Shown: in pieces, positions 16,857-24,820 of the stretch
Position numbering within the stretch: the first letter of the stretch is position 1
Layout: the number at the start of each line of letters is the position of its first letter
Assembly: GCF_000425125.1 (NCBI RefSeq)
Contig: NZ_KE384306.1
Location: 1,085,415-1,149,414, forward strand
Direction of reading: 5' to 3'
DNA length: 64,000 nucleotides
Origin: Paenibacillus taiwanensis DSM 18679
Lineage (GTDB): Bacteria > Bacillota > Bacilli > Paenibacillales > Paenibacillaceae
Position numbers and translations under genes: made by a program
Notes under the pieces: model-generated
The model's input: only the letters and a program-made list of their open reading frames with translations
What the model was told of the DNA's origin: nothing
Databases searched by the model: none

Positions 16857-16905
16857 GATTTTTGTAGCAATCAATTATGAAACTGAATGAGAAGGGAGTG
16901 TGTAC

Positions 16906-17166
16906 ATGACCTACGACAGTAAAGTGATCAATCGTGTCAAACGTATGGAAGGCCAATTAAGAGGCATTTTACGTATGATGGATGAAGGGAAAAATTGCAA
17001 AGAAGTCATTACACAACTTTCAGCTGTAAGATCTGGCTTAGATCATACGATTGGTGTTATTGTAAGTGAGAATTTAGTAGAATGTGTGCAAAATGCGGAG
17101 GGCGATACATCTAAAATGAATGAGTCCATCCAGGAAGCGGTTAATCTTCTCGTAAAAAGCCGATAA
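16906..17166 (+). CDS. cstR: CstR-type persulfide-sensing repressor (CsoR family)
   Basis: An 86-residue all-helical CsoR-family protein (VINRVKRMEGQLRGILRMMDEG). Counting from ATG 16906, chosen over an in-frame GTG at 16900 because AAGGGAG gives better spacing, Cys fall at positions 31 and 60. These are the two Cys of S. aureus CstR. The copper-ligand His that CsoR has four residues before the second Cys is Asn here (ENLVEC). This favours sulfane-sulfur sensing over copper sensing. The gene content downstream agrees. It corresponds in position to B. subtilis yrkD. Confidence 0.88.
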   Translation: MTYDSKVINRVKRMEGQLRGILRMMDEGKNCKEVITQLSAVRSGLDHTIGVIVSENLVECVQNAEGDTSKMNESIQEAVNLLVKSR

Positions 17167-17184
17167 ACTTCGGCTTTATATTTT
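17157..17184 (+). terminator. Hairpin overlapping the cstR stop codon
   Basis: AAGCCGA (17157-17163) and TCGGCTT (17170-17176) with a 6-base loop, followed by TATATTTT. Probably an attenuating terminator before the next operator. Confidence 0.55.
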
Positions 17185-17195
17185 AAACTCATAAA

Positions 17196-17215
17196 TACCC
17201 ATACCGGTATAGGTA
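17196..17215 (+). promoter_or_regulatory. CsoR/CstR-type operator (site 3)
   Basis: TACCCATACCGGTATAGGTA is palindromic except for one position per arm and contains the same TACCC/GGTA halves as sites 1 and 2. It ends 12 bases before the DsrE gene, overlapping its ribosome binding region. Confidence 0.5.
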
Positions 17216-17227
17216 AAGGAGCGCGTA

Positions 17228-17707
17228 ATGGAAAAGAAAAGAACGACAATTGTATTATTCAGTGGAGACTATGACAAGGCAATGGCAGCTTATATTATTG
17301 CGAATGGTGCAGCGGCTTATGATCATGAGGTCACGATTTTCCACACGTTTTGGGGAATTAATGCATTACGCAAACAAGCCCCTGTTGCAGTGAAAAAAGG
17401 AATTTTGGAAAAAATGTTCGGTTTCATGATGCCACGAGGTGCTGAAAAGCTAGGTCTTTCTAAAATGCAAATGCTCGGTATGGGACCAAAGATGATCAAG
17501 CATGTCATGAAAAAACATAATGCGTTGACATTAACACAGTTAATTGATATGGCTCAAGAGCAGGATATTAAGCTCATATCGTGTACGATGACGATGGATT
17601 TATTAGGCTTGCAAAAAGAAGAGCTGTTAGATGATGTCCAGTATGCAGGAGTAGCCGCGTATCTTGCTGATGCAGAAAGTGGTCATGTCAATCTGTTCAT
17701 CGGATAA
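17228..17707 (+). CDS. yrkE: DsrE/DsrF-like (DsrE2) sulfur-transfer protein
   Basis: A 159-residue protein with the DsrE2 layout: N-terminal TTIVLFSGDYDKAMAAYIIANGAAAYDHEVTIFHTFWG, a middle region MPRGAEKLGLSKMQMLGMGP, and the conserved Cys in KLISCTMTMDLLG (about residue 120). This Cys is the likely persulfide carrier. Proteins of this type pass sulfane sulfur between rhodaneses and TusA proteins. It is the counterpart of B. subtilis YrkE in the same gene order. Confidence 0.88.
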   Translation: MEKKRTTIVLFSGDYDKAMAAYIIANGAAAYDHEVTIFHTFWGINALRKQAPVAVKKGILEKMFGFMMPRGAEKLGLSKMQMLGMGPKMIKHVMKKHNALTLTQLIDMAQEQDIKLISCTMTMDLLGLQKEELLDDVQYAGVAAYLADAESGHVNLFIG

Positions 17708-17718
17708 GGAGGAGAACT

Positions 17719-18066
17719 ATGGAGTTAGGAATCATTATTGGCGCACTGCTTCTGTTTATCCTTTGGCGTAAGCTACCCGTAAAAGGAATAAAGGACATTA
17801 CAACGGAACAACTAAAGACGATGTTGACGGACAAAAATAAAGTATTTGTTGATGTTCGAACTGCGGGTGAATATAAAGGTCGACATATTGCTCCGTTTAA
17901 AAATATACCACTTGGCTCCGATCTCAGCAGGTTGGCTAAAGATAAGGAAATAGTCGTCATATGTCAGAGTGGAATGCGCAGTAAGCAAGCTTGTAAGCAA
18001 TTAAAGAAATTAGGATATGATAACGTTACGAACGTCCGTGGTGGCATGAATGCGTGGAAAGGATGA
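17719..18066 (+). CDS. Membrane-anchored single-domain rhodanese
   Basis: A 115-residue protein with one N-terminal membrane helix (ELGIIIGALLLFILW) and a rhodanese domain: VFVDVRTAGEYKGRHI, then the catalytic loop CQSGMRS (Cys about residue 82), ending NVRGGMNAWKG. It moves sulfane sulfur to thiol acceptors at the membrane. AAGGAGGAG gives ATG 17719, 11 bases after the DsrE gene. Confidence 0.9.
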   Translation: MELGIIIGALLLFILWRKLPVKGIKDITTEQLKTMLTDKNKVFVDVRTAGEYKGRHIAPFKNIPLGSDLSRLAKDKEIVVICQSGMRSKQACKQLKKLGYDNVTNVRGGMNAWKG

Positions 18067-18071
18067 GGAGA

Positions 18072-18368
18072 ATGAAGGAGATTTCCGTTCAAGAGGTTCA
18101 ACAACGTTTAGAAAATGGGAGCAAGCTGCACCTAATTGATGTTCGTGAGGTTGAGGAGGTACAAGAAGGTCACATTCCTGGCATTATCCATATTCCATTG
18201 GGCTTACTTGAATTTCGATTCCATGAGCTTAACAAAAATACGCCCTATATTATAATATGCCGTTCAGGTGGACGCAGCGAGAGAGCTACCCAATTTTTAT
18301 CCTCTTATGGCTATGACGTTACAAATATGAGGGGTGGCATGTTGGCTTGGGAAGGCAGCGTTGAGTAA
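18072..18368 (+). CDS. Single-domain rhodanese
   Basis: About 98 residues, cytoplasmic: HLIDVREVEEVQEGHIPG, then the catalytic loop CRSGGRS, ending NMRGGMLAWEG. The start is uncertain: ATG 18072 gives the usual short N-terminus MKEISVQEVQQ; in-frame starts at 18054 and 18063 would overlap the previous gene or its stop. GGATGAGGAG lies very close upstream. Second of the two rhodaneses in tandem. Confidence 0.85.
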   Translation: MKEISVQEVQQRLENGSKLHLIDVREVEEVQEGHIPGIIHIPLGLLEFRFHELNKNTPYIIICRSGGRSERATQFLSSYGYDVTNMRGGMLAWEGSVE

Positions 18369-18390
18369 ACAAATTTTTTTGCACTAAAAA

Positions 18391-18406
18391 ATACACCTAG
18401 GGGTAT
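18391..18406 (+). promoter_or_regulatory. CsoR/CstR-type operator (site 4)
   Basis: ATACACCTAGGGGTAT is palindromic apart from one mismatched pair and lies 16 bases before the TusA-rhodanese start codon. Confidence 0.5.
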
Positions 18407-18421
18407 GAGGGGGAGTTCACA

Positions 18422-18985
18422 ATGGCAATTAGAGCAGATGTTAGGTTAGATGCGAAAGGGCTGGCTTGCCCTATGCCTATCGTCAAAACGAAAAAGGTGA
18501 TGAACGAACTAGAAGCGGGTCAAATTTTAGAAGTGCAAGCAACAGACAAAGGCTCTAAAGCAGATCTTGCTGCTTGGTCAGAATCCGTTGGTCACCACTA
18601 TATCGGCACTACAGAAGTTGGTGACGTGTTCTATCATTACATTCGTAAAAGTTCGAATGACCTCATGATAGAAAACACCTATGCGCATACCATTTCGAAT
18701 GAAGAGATGTTGTCACGCGCGGGAAATGGCGGCTGTATTTTAGATGTACGTGAAGAGGCGGAATATGCCTTCGGTCATATTGAAGGTGCAGCATCCATTC
18801 CACTGGGTGAATTAGATTCGCGCATGAATGAGCTGAATAAAAATCAAGACATTTATGTGATTTGTCGAACCGGCAAACGCAGTGATCTGGCAGCACTCAA
18901 GCTTGCAAGCAATGGATTTGAAAAAGTGTATAACGTCTTGCCTGGCATGGCAGGCTGGAATGGGGACTTAACCAAATCGATATGA
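18422..18985 (+). CDS. yrkF: TusA-rhodanese fusion protein
   Basis: A 187-residue protein with an N-terminal TusA (SirA-like) domain, the CPMP motif in LDAKGLACPMPIVKTKK (Cys about residue 18) and TDKGSKADLAAWSES. A C-terminal rhodanese domain from about residue 90 carries ILDVREEAEYAFGHIEG, the loop CRTGKRS and NVLPGMAGWNG. Both sulfur-carrier Cys are present. It matches B. subtilis YrkF and the N-terminal part of S. aureus CstA. It should relay sulfane sulfur to the MBL-rhodanese and TusA proteins. Confidence 0.9.
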   Translation: MAIRADVRLDAKGLACPMPIVKTKKVMNELEAGQILEVQATDKGSKADLAAWSESVGHHYIGTTEVGDVFYHYIRKSSNDLMIENTYAHTISNEEMLSRAGNGGCILDVREEAEYAFGHIEGAASIPLGELDSRMNELNKNQDIYVICRTGKRSDLAALKLASNGFEKVYNVLPGMAGWNGDLTKSI

Positions 18986-19060
18986 TTGATGAGGATGTCA
19001 CTGTCGTGAGTCAGATGATTCACATTTAAGCGATGCTTTCCAACGGATAGGCAACCAAGT

Positions 19061-19084
19061 AGTGAGAGGATTATTCCTCTCACT
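19061..19084 (+). terminator. Strong hairpin between yrkF and yrkH
   Basis: AGTGAGAGGA-TTAT-TCCTCTCACT is a perfect 10-bp stem with a 4-base loop. It is followed by AAAAAT, not T, on the plus strand, so it may stabilise or process RNA rather than terminate. Confidence 0.45.
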
Positions 19085-19100
19085 AAAAATAGCTAAAAAA

Positions 19101-19118
19101 TATACCCAAGGGGGTAAT
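19101..19118 (+). promoter_or_regulatory. CsoR/CstR-type operator (site 5)
   Basis: TATACCCAAGGGGGTAAT has ATACCC and GGGGTA halves as in sites 1-4, just before the MBL-rhodanese ATG at 19124. The symmetry is imperfect. Confidence 0.45.
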
Positions 19119-19123
19119 GTAAG

Positions 19124-20257
19124 ATGACAGTAACGAAATGGACAGCAGCTGACGTTGCTCGTAAAGTGATTGAAAAACAATCGGTATTCATTTTGGACGT
19201 ACGCAACACAGATGCATTTGAGGACTGGTAAATCGAAGGACATCAATTCGACTATTTAAATATTCCATACTTCGAATTGTTAGATGGGGTAGAGAGCCTA
19301 TTACCTCAACTACCAGCGGACAAGGAAATAGTCGTTGTTTGTGCGAAAGAAGGCTCCTCGATCCTAGTGGCTGAAATGCTGAGTGAAGCGAATACAGCTC
19401 TATCGGTAAGCTATTTAGAAGGTGGTATGAAAGCTTGGAGCAGTTATGTAGAGCCTATAAAAGTAGCTGATCTTTCAGGCGACGGTGAATTATATCAATT
19501 TGTACGGTTAGGAAAAGGTTGTCTTTCTTATATGGTCATTTCAGACGGGGAAGCAGCTGTTATTGACGCAGTCAGATTTACTGAAGTGTTCACAAGCTTT
19601 GCAGCACAAAAAAACGTGAAAATTAAGCACGTATTTGATACGCACCTGCATGCTGATCACATTTCAGGTGGGCGTGCTATAGCACAATCTACCGGTGCAA
19701 CGTATTATTTGCCTCCGAAAGATGCAGAAGAGGTGGTGTTTGATTATACACCCCTTGAGGATGGCTTAACGGTTCAAATTGGCGCTTCCAAGCTTGAGGT
19801 AGGTGCACTTTATTCACCAGGTCACACGATTGGATCAACTTCATTTATAGTAGACGGCACGTTTCTCTTAACAGGTGACATTCTATTTATCGATTCTATT
19901 GGTCGGCCTGACTTAGCAGGACTTGCTGAGGATTGGGTAGGAGATCTTCGTGAAACTTTATATCGTCGTTATCGAGAGCTTACAGAGGAGCTTATTGTTT
20001 TACCGGCCCATTTTATGATTATGGACGAATTAAATGAAGATGGTACAGCTGCGAAACGGTTAGGGGACCTGCTCGCAGAAAATCACGGTTTGAATATAAA
20101 AGATGAGGAACAATTCCGACAACTTGTTACTGAACATCTTCCACCACAACCGCATGCTTATAAACAAATTCGCCAAGTGAATATGGGGAAAATGACGCCG
20201 GACAGTGATGAACAAACTGAAATGGAAATTGGACCAAATCGTTGTGCAGTCCGTTAA
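19124..20257 (+). pseudogene. yrkH: Rhodanese-MBL persulfide-dioxygenase-like gene with in-frame stop
   Basis: ATG 19124 opens MTVTKWTAADVARKV, leading into FILDVRNTDAFEDW, then TAA at 19229-19231. The same frame continues without a break as [17 protein letters not shown] to 20257. Related proteins would carry Lys here, a one-base change (AAA to TAA). The distal part is intact. It holds the rest of the rhodanese domain with Cys in [10 protein letters not shown], then a metallo-beta-lactamase domain with THLHADH (HxHxDH), [18 protein letters not shown] and LPAHFM. The family (YrkH; CstB/ETHE1-like) oxidises persulfides. An internal TTG at 19277 could start a truncated MBL protein but has no clear ribosome binding site. 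It could be a recent mutation, a sequencing error or readthrough. Confidence 0.75.
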
Positions 20258-20311
20258 TGTATAAATCTGAAATCAATAGCAGACAAAATAAATGAAATGA
20301 GGGTATTTAAT

Positions 20312-20539
20312 ATGAAAGTAGACAAAGTGATAGACGTAAAAGGACTAGCATGCCCGATGCCCATCGTTAGAGTAAAAAAGGCAATGGATGCCGTTGCTTC
20401 AGGCGAGGTCGTAGAGATTCTGGTAACAGATAAGGGGGCGCTTGCAGATTTTCCAGCTTGGGCCAATGCTGGTGGACACATCATTTTAGATCAGACGGAA
20501 GACGCTGGCGTGTTTAAATTTTTTATTAAAAAAGCGTAA
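20312..20539 (+). CDS. yrkI: TusA-family sulfur carrier
   Basis: A 75-residue TusA protein: VIDVKGLACPMPIVRVKKAMD with the CPMP Cys, then VTDKGALADFPAWANAGGH. ATG 20312 is preferred because TGAGGG sits 8 bases upstream; an in-frame ATG at 20297 precedes that site. Counterpart of B. subtilis YrkI. Confidence 0.9.
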   Translation: MKVDKVIDVKGLACPMPIVRVKKAMDAVASGEVVEILVTDKGALADFPAWANAGGHIILDQTEDAGVFKFFIKKA

Positions 20540-20552
20540 AGTTGTTCTTTTA

Positions 20553-20580
20553 GGCGGGTTTTCGTTCATCGAAGCCCGCC
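20553..20580 (+). terminator. Hairpin between tusA and the TSUP gene
   Basis: GGCGGGTTTTCG and CGAAGCCCGCC pair around TTCAT. No T-run follows on plus, so partial termination or RNA processing is possible. Confidence 0.4.
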
Positions 20581-20605
20581 ATCGTTATGAGAAGGAAGGG
20601 TACGT

Positions 20606-21382
20606 ATGGATCTCACATTTATTGTTGTCATTTTCTTAATAGGTTTTATCGGCTCTTTTGTATCTGGAATGTTAGGTGTTGGGGGTTCTATTATTAAGTA
20701 CCCGATGCTTTTATATATTCCGCAGTTATTTGGGATAGCAGCTTTTACAGCACATCAGGTTTCAGGTATTAGTGCGATACAAGTATTGTTTGCCTCTATC
20801 GCGGGAGTTTGGGCTTATCGTAAAGGTGGCTATCTGAATAAGTCATTGATCATGTACATGGGCGGCTCCATTTTACTTGGCAGCTTTATCGGTAGCTTTG
20901 GCTCGTCTTATTTGTCTGAGCAGTCTGTAAATGTGGTATATGGCATACTCGCGACCATAGCAGCAATCATGATGTTTGTACCTAAAAAGCAAGTCGATGA
21001 TATTCCGCTTGATAACGTCACCTTTAATAAAACAATTGCAGTAATTGTAGCGTTTATTGTGGGGGTAGGGTCTGGGATTGTAGGGGCCGCAGGTGGATTT
21101 TTACTTGTGCCCGTGATGCTGGTTGTCCTTAACATTCCAACACGAATGACGATCGCGACAAGCTTAGCGATTACGTTTATCTCCTCCATAGGAGGAAGTG
21201 TTGGCAAATTGATGACAGGGCAAGTCGATTACTTGCCAGCCATCATTATGATTGCTGCGAGTCTACTTGCAGCCCCACTCGGAGCGAAAGTAGGTAAAAC
21301 ATTAAATACGAAAGCGCTGCAAGCAAGTTTAGCCGTATTGATACTCGCTACTGCTGCTAAGATATGGCTTGATTTATTTTAA
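20606..21382 (+). CDS. yrkJ: TSUP (TauE/SafE) family sulfur-compound exporter
   Basis: A 258-residue protein with eight hydrophobic segments in two repeats. Each repeat contains the TSUP hallmark: [20 protein letters not shown] in the first half and [16 protein letters not shown] in the second. The family exports sulfite and other organosulfur anions. As the last gene of the cluster it is well placed to remove sulfite or thiosulfate made by persulfide oxidation, as TauE does in S. aureus. GAAGGAAGGG gives ATG 20606. Confidence 0.88.
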   Translation: MDLTFIVVIFLIGFIGSFVSGMLGVGGSIIKYPMLLYIPQLFGIAAFTAHQVSGISAIQVLFASIAGVWAYRKGGYLNKSLIMYMGGSILLGSFIGSFGSSYLSEQSVNVVYGILATIAAIMMFVPKKQVDDIPLDNVTFNKTIAVIVAFIVGVGSGIVGAAGGFLLVPVMLVVLNIPTRMTIATSLAITFISSIGGSVGKLMTGQVDYLPAIIMIAASLLAAPLGAKVGKTLNTKALQASLAVLILATAAKIWLDLF

Positions 21383-21405
21383 ATTCAGCTAACTAGGTGT
21401 GAGAT

Positions 21406-21442
21406 GAAGAACAACCGAGTGGTAATAACTCGGTTGTTCTTC
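21406..21442. terminator. Bidirectional terminator between yrkJ and the ABC importer
   Basis: A perfect 15-bp stem, GAAGAACAACCGAGT (21406-21420) with ACTCGGTTGTTCTTC (21428-21442), and a 7-base loop between convergent genes. Confidence 0.85.
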
Positions 21443-21449
21443 ACTACGT

Positions 21450-22283
21450 TTAACCTTTTACACTACCCGCCGTAACCCCTTCGATAATCCGTCTTTGAAG
21501 AAGAGCAAATATAAGGATGACGGGAATAATGCTGATCGTAATCGCTGCTGTCATTGCACCATAGTTCATATTAAACTTATCGGCAAAGGCGACGATGGCT
21601 ACTGGGAGCGTACGCAGCTTTTCATTGGACAAAAACAAGTTAGCCATAACAAACTCGTTCCAATTGTTAATAAAGTTTAATATAAACACCGTCACTAATG
21701 TAGGCAGTGTAAGTGGAATAATAATACGCCACAAAATGCCAAACGTATTAAGGCCATCGATAATGCCTGCTTCTTCCAATTCATTCGGAATCGACTTCAA
21801 AAAAGCAGCCAAAACAAACACCGTAAGCGGGATGCCAAATGCGATATATGGAAATATAAGCGCTAACGGTGTATTGTACAGACCAAAATCTTTAACGAGC
21901 GTATATAACGGAATGAGCAAGGAGGCTGGAGGAATTAACAGCGAAAGCAGCAGCATTCCGTATACAAGCTTGCTTATAACAGGATATTTCATTCGTGTGA
22001 CCGCGTAAGCGATAGCCGTAGACAACAACAACGTGGATACGGTGGCCACAACCCCAACGTATAGACTGTTTGCAAAATAATGACCGATGTAGGAATTTGT
22101 CAGTGCATCTCGATAGTTTTGCATATTAAAAACGGCCGGAAGTCCCCACGGATCATTAAATATTTCGGTATTATTTTTCATCGACGCTGTAATGACAAAC
22201 AGCAGTGGGTAAAGTACGATCAAAATGTAAGGCCATAAAAAGAGGTGAGGAGCCAACTGTTTTACTTTCTTTTTAAACATCAT
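21450..22283 (-). CDS. Sugar-type ABC transporter permease (MalG family)
   Basis: A 277-residue protein with six membrane helices and the EAA loop ELEEAGIIDGLNTFGILWRIIIP near residue 185, the ATPase-coupling site of CUT1 permeases. The start overlaps the stop of the upstream permease gene by one base (TAATG). No ATPase gene is linked, so a shared ATPase such as MsmX is likely used. Confidence 0.88.
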   Translation of the reverse strand: MMFKKKVKQLAPHLFLWPYILIVLYPLLFVITASMKNNTEIFNDPWGLPAVFNMQNYRDALTNSYIGHYFANSLYVGVVATVSTLLLSTAIAYAVTRMKYPVISKLVYGMLLLSLLIPPASLLIPLYTLVKDFGLYNTPLALIFPYIAFGIPLTVFVLAAFLKSIPNELEEAGIIDGLNTFGILWRIIIPLTLPTLVTVFILNFINNWNEFVMANLFLSNEKLRTLPVAIVAFADKFNMNYGAMTAAITISIIPVILIFALLQRRIIEGVTAGSVKG

Positions 22284-23167
22284 TATTCTGTGGCCTCCCT
22301 TGTTTTGACGTTAATATAATGGAATACGAGCGCTAATAAGGCAGTAAACAAGCTAATAATGACAGCAATTGCGTTGGCGTACCCAAAGTCGCTTAACGTA
22401 TACGCTTGTTTATACATGTAAGAAGCCATCACTTCCGAGCTGCCGAACGGTCCGCCTTTGGTCATAATTAATATAATATCAAGCGCCTTCATTGCGCCAG
22501 TAATCGATAACAGCAAGGTTACGACAATAACGGGCCGAATTAACGGGATGGTGAGCAGCCACGCTTTTTTCCATCCGGTAGCTCCATCCATCTCTCCAGC
22601 CTCCAGCATTTCTTTAGGGATGGCAAAGATGGCTGCCAGGACAAGCACAATATAAAATCCAGTCCACTGCCAACTGTTAGTCAGCAATACAGCCAGCATC
22701 GCCGTTGCTTCATCTCCAAGCCAAATACGAGTCCAATGCTCTAAACCGATAGTACGAAGTAATTGATTTAACAGCCCTGCTTCTGGTGCATAAATAAATT
22801 GCCAGATGACACCGATGGAAGCGGTAGATAAAATGCTGGGCATAAATACCGTAAGTTTATAGAAATCAAGAAAACGTCGAACACTGCTGACGATAATCGA
22901 GATGAGTATAATAAACGGAACTTGAATAAAGACGGAGAACAGTACGAAATACATGTTATTGTTAAATGAGATCCAGAAGCTATCATCGGTTAACACTTTG
23001 GCGAAATTGTCCAGACCCACAAAGACGGGATCATTAATTCCGTTCCATTGGGTCAGGGAATACTGAAGTGATTGAAATAACGGCACGAGATAAAATGTGA
23101 CATAGATAAGCATAGCAGGTACAACAAATACTGCATAAGCCCAATGATTACGTTGAATGTTGTTCAT
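22283..23167 (-). CDS. Sugar-type ABC transporter permease (MalF family)
   Basis: A 294-residue protein with six hydrophobic helices and the EAA-type loop EMLEAGEMDGATGWKKAWLLTIPLIRP. It pairs with the MalG-type gene downstream. It lies 67 bases after the binding-protein gene, in one operon. Confidence 0.88.
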   Translation of the reverse strand: MNNIQRNHWAYAVFVVPAMLIYVTFYLVPLFQSLQYSLTQWNGINDPVFVGLDNFAKVLTDDSFWISFNNNMYFVLFSVFIQVPFIILISIIVSSVRRFLDFYKLTVFMPSILSTASIGVIWQFIYAPEAGLLNQLLRTIGLEHWTRIWLGDEATAMLAVLLTNSWQWTGFYIVLVLAAIFAIPKEMLEAGEMDGATGWKKAWLLTIPLIRPVIVVTLLLSITGAMKALDIILIMTKGGPFGSSEVMASYMYKQAYTLSDFGYANAIAVIISLFTALLALVFHYINVKTREATE

Positions 23168-23234
23168 ATCAGCTACCTATCTTCCTCTCCCTGGCGAGTA
23201 GAAGGGAGCCGAAATAACAGCTCCCTCACGATCA

Positions 23235-24587
23235 TTACTTGCTTTCAGCGTTAGCTTCGTCCTGGGTTTTTTGCATACGCTCTGCGGCTTTCTCCGGTTC
23301 GATCTTGCCGCCCAACAGTTGCTGCATCGTGGCTTCCAGCGTCACTTTTACTTTTGGCTGTACCAAGGAATCAAATGCAGGAAATGCTCCTTTAGCAGAA
23401 CCTTGTGCTTCTCCGATCGTTTGAATTAATGCATTGGCGCCTTGCACATCAGAAATACCTTTCATGGAAGGGATTTGGCTCGTCTCAATTAACGTCCGTT
23501 TTTGATTCTCTTGATTGTAGAAGTTTTTGATGAAGGCTTTGACTGCTGTCAACTCCTGATCTTTAACCGTCGCAGAGAATCCATACCCGTTAGACCATCC
23601 ACCATTGATGTAACCATCTCCAGGCCCGCCTACATCTGGAAAGCGGAAGAAGCCAGTGTCATCCTTTACCGTTGATGACTCTCCTGATATGGCATTTACT
23701 GCCCAACTGCCATCAAACAACATGGCCGCTTTGCCTGTGTAGAAATTAGCTTGCCCTTGCGGGAACTTTAAGCCAAGGACGTTCGGATCAATGTACTGCT
23801 TTTCGACCATCATCTGAATACGTTTGAACGTCTCGATGACAGCAGGATCTGTCCATTTCGTAGCTCCAGTCGCAAATCCTTCTTGCAGCTTTGGACCACC
23901 CAAGGCGACAAACATGCTGTTCACAAGCATGTTTACGACCCAGCCATCGCCGCTGCCTGCGCCCATCGCAATTGGGGTGATTCCTTTAGCTTTTAATAGC
24001 TCCATCGCGCTCACAAGCTCATCCCAAGTGGTAGGTACTTTTGCTCCAGCTTGCTCGAACAGCTTTTTGTTATAGAAGAAACCTTCGATGTAACCTGACT
24101 CTGGCAGCCCATATATTTGTCCATCTACCGTAAACTCACGAAGGTCAAAAAACGAATCTGCAATGCCCAACTCTTTCAAAATATCGTTTAAGGGCAACAG
24201 TCGCCCTGCTTTGGAATAATTGCGTGTGTCTGCGCCACCAAATAAACTAAAAACAGGTGGCTGCGTACCGGCCGCCATCTCGGCTTTTAGCTTGACGTCA
24301 CGATTGACAGCGTCTTCAACACCATCGAGCACAAACGTAAGTCCAGGCACGTCACTTTCCGTCTTTTTTACAGTTTGTTGTAAAATTTCTAATGATTTTT
24401 TAGCAGTGTCACGGATATGAATGTGCCGCAGTACCATGTTAAATGACTTCACGTCCTCTGTAGTCTTTCCACCTTGCTCGGTTCCGTTCGCAGCGTTAGA
24501 ATCCGCTGGGGTATTCGAACCGCATCCAGCTAGGGCAGACATGGTAGCAAGTACAGCAACGATTAGCAGCAACAATCTTTTTTTCAT
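23235..24587 (-). CDS. Extracellular solute-binding lipoprotein (sugar-type)
   Basis: ATG 24587 (MKKRLLLLIVAVLATMSALAGC) has GAGGAG upstream; an upstream in-frame start would precede it. The lipobox LAGC anchors the protein. Family 1 binding-protein features: LKAEMAAGTQPPVFSLFGG, then YGLPESGYIEGFFYNKKLFEQAGAKVPTTWDEL, GKAAMLFDGSW and NGGWSNGYGFS. Length about 450 residues is typical. The ligand is unknown. The neighbouring yhf genes, divergent and sharing operator-type sites, suggest it may feed that pathway. Confidence 0.88.
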   Translation of the reverse strand: MKKRLLLLIVAVLATMSALAGCGSNTPADSNAANGTEQGGKTTEDVKSFNMVLRHIHIRDTAKKSLEILQQTVKKTESDVPGLTFVLDGVEDAVNRDVKLKAEMAAGTQPPVFSLFGGADTRNYSKAGRLLPLNDILKELGIADSFFDLREFTVDGQIYGLPESGYIEGFFYNKKLFEQAGAKVPTTWDELVSAMELLKAKGITPIAMGAGSGDGWVVNMLVNSMFVALGGPKLQEGFATGATKWTDPAVIETFKRIQMMVEKQYIDPNVLGLKFPQGQANFYTGKAAMLFDGSWAVNAISGESSTVKDDTGFFRFPDVGGPGDGYINGGWSNGYGFSATVKDQELTAVKAFIKNFYNQENQKRTLIETSQIPSMKGISDVQGANALIQTIGEAQGSAKGAFPAFDSLVQPKVKVTLEATMQQLLGGKIEPEKAAERMQKTQDEANAESK

Positions 24588-24772
24588 CAACAACAACTCC
24601 TCACAAGAAATATGATACAAATGACTTCCCCTTCAAGTAACAGCTGTAATGAATGAATCTGTATAGCGACCTACAAATGTAACGTTAGGTGAACAGGCAT
24701 CACTCCTTTCAATAGGCAACATGGTCGTTTCTTTACATGTCCAAATGATGATGATATGCTAATTAGTGCAAT

Positions 24773-24788
24773 ATACAAATTTTTGTAT
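24773..24788. promoter_or_regulatory. YhfZ operator candidate in the divergent control region
   Basis: ATACAAATTTTTGTAT is palindromic in seven of eight positions per arm and lies between the importer (minus) and yhfZ (plus). The same TACAA/TTGTA halves recur at 25801-25829 before yhfY. Confidence 0.6.
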
Positions 24789-24820
24789 CTTTAACAGTGA
24801 ACATGGAAGGATGAACAATA

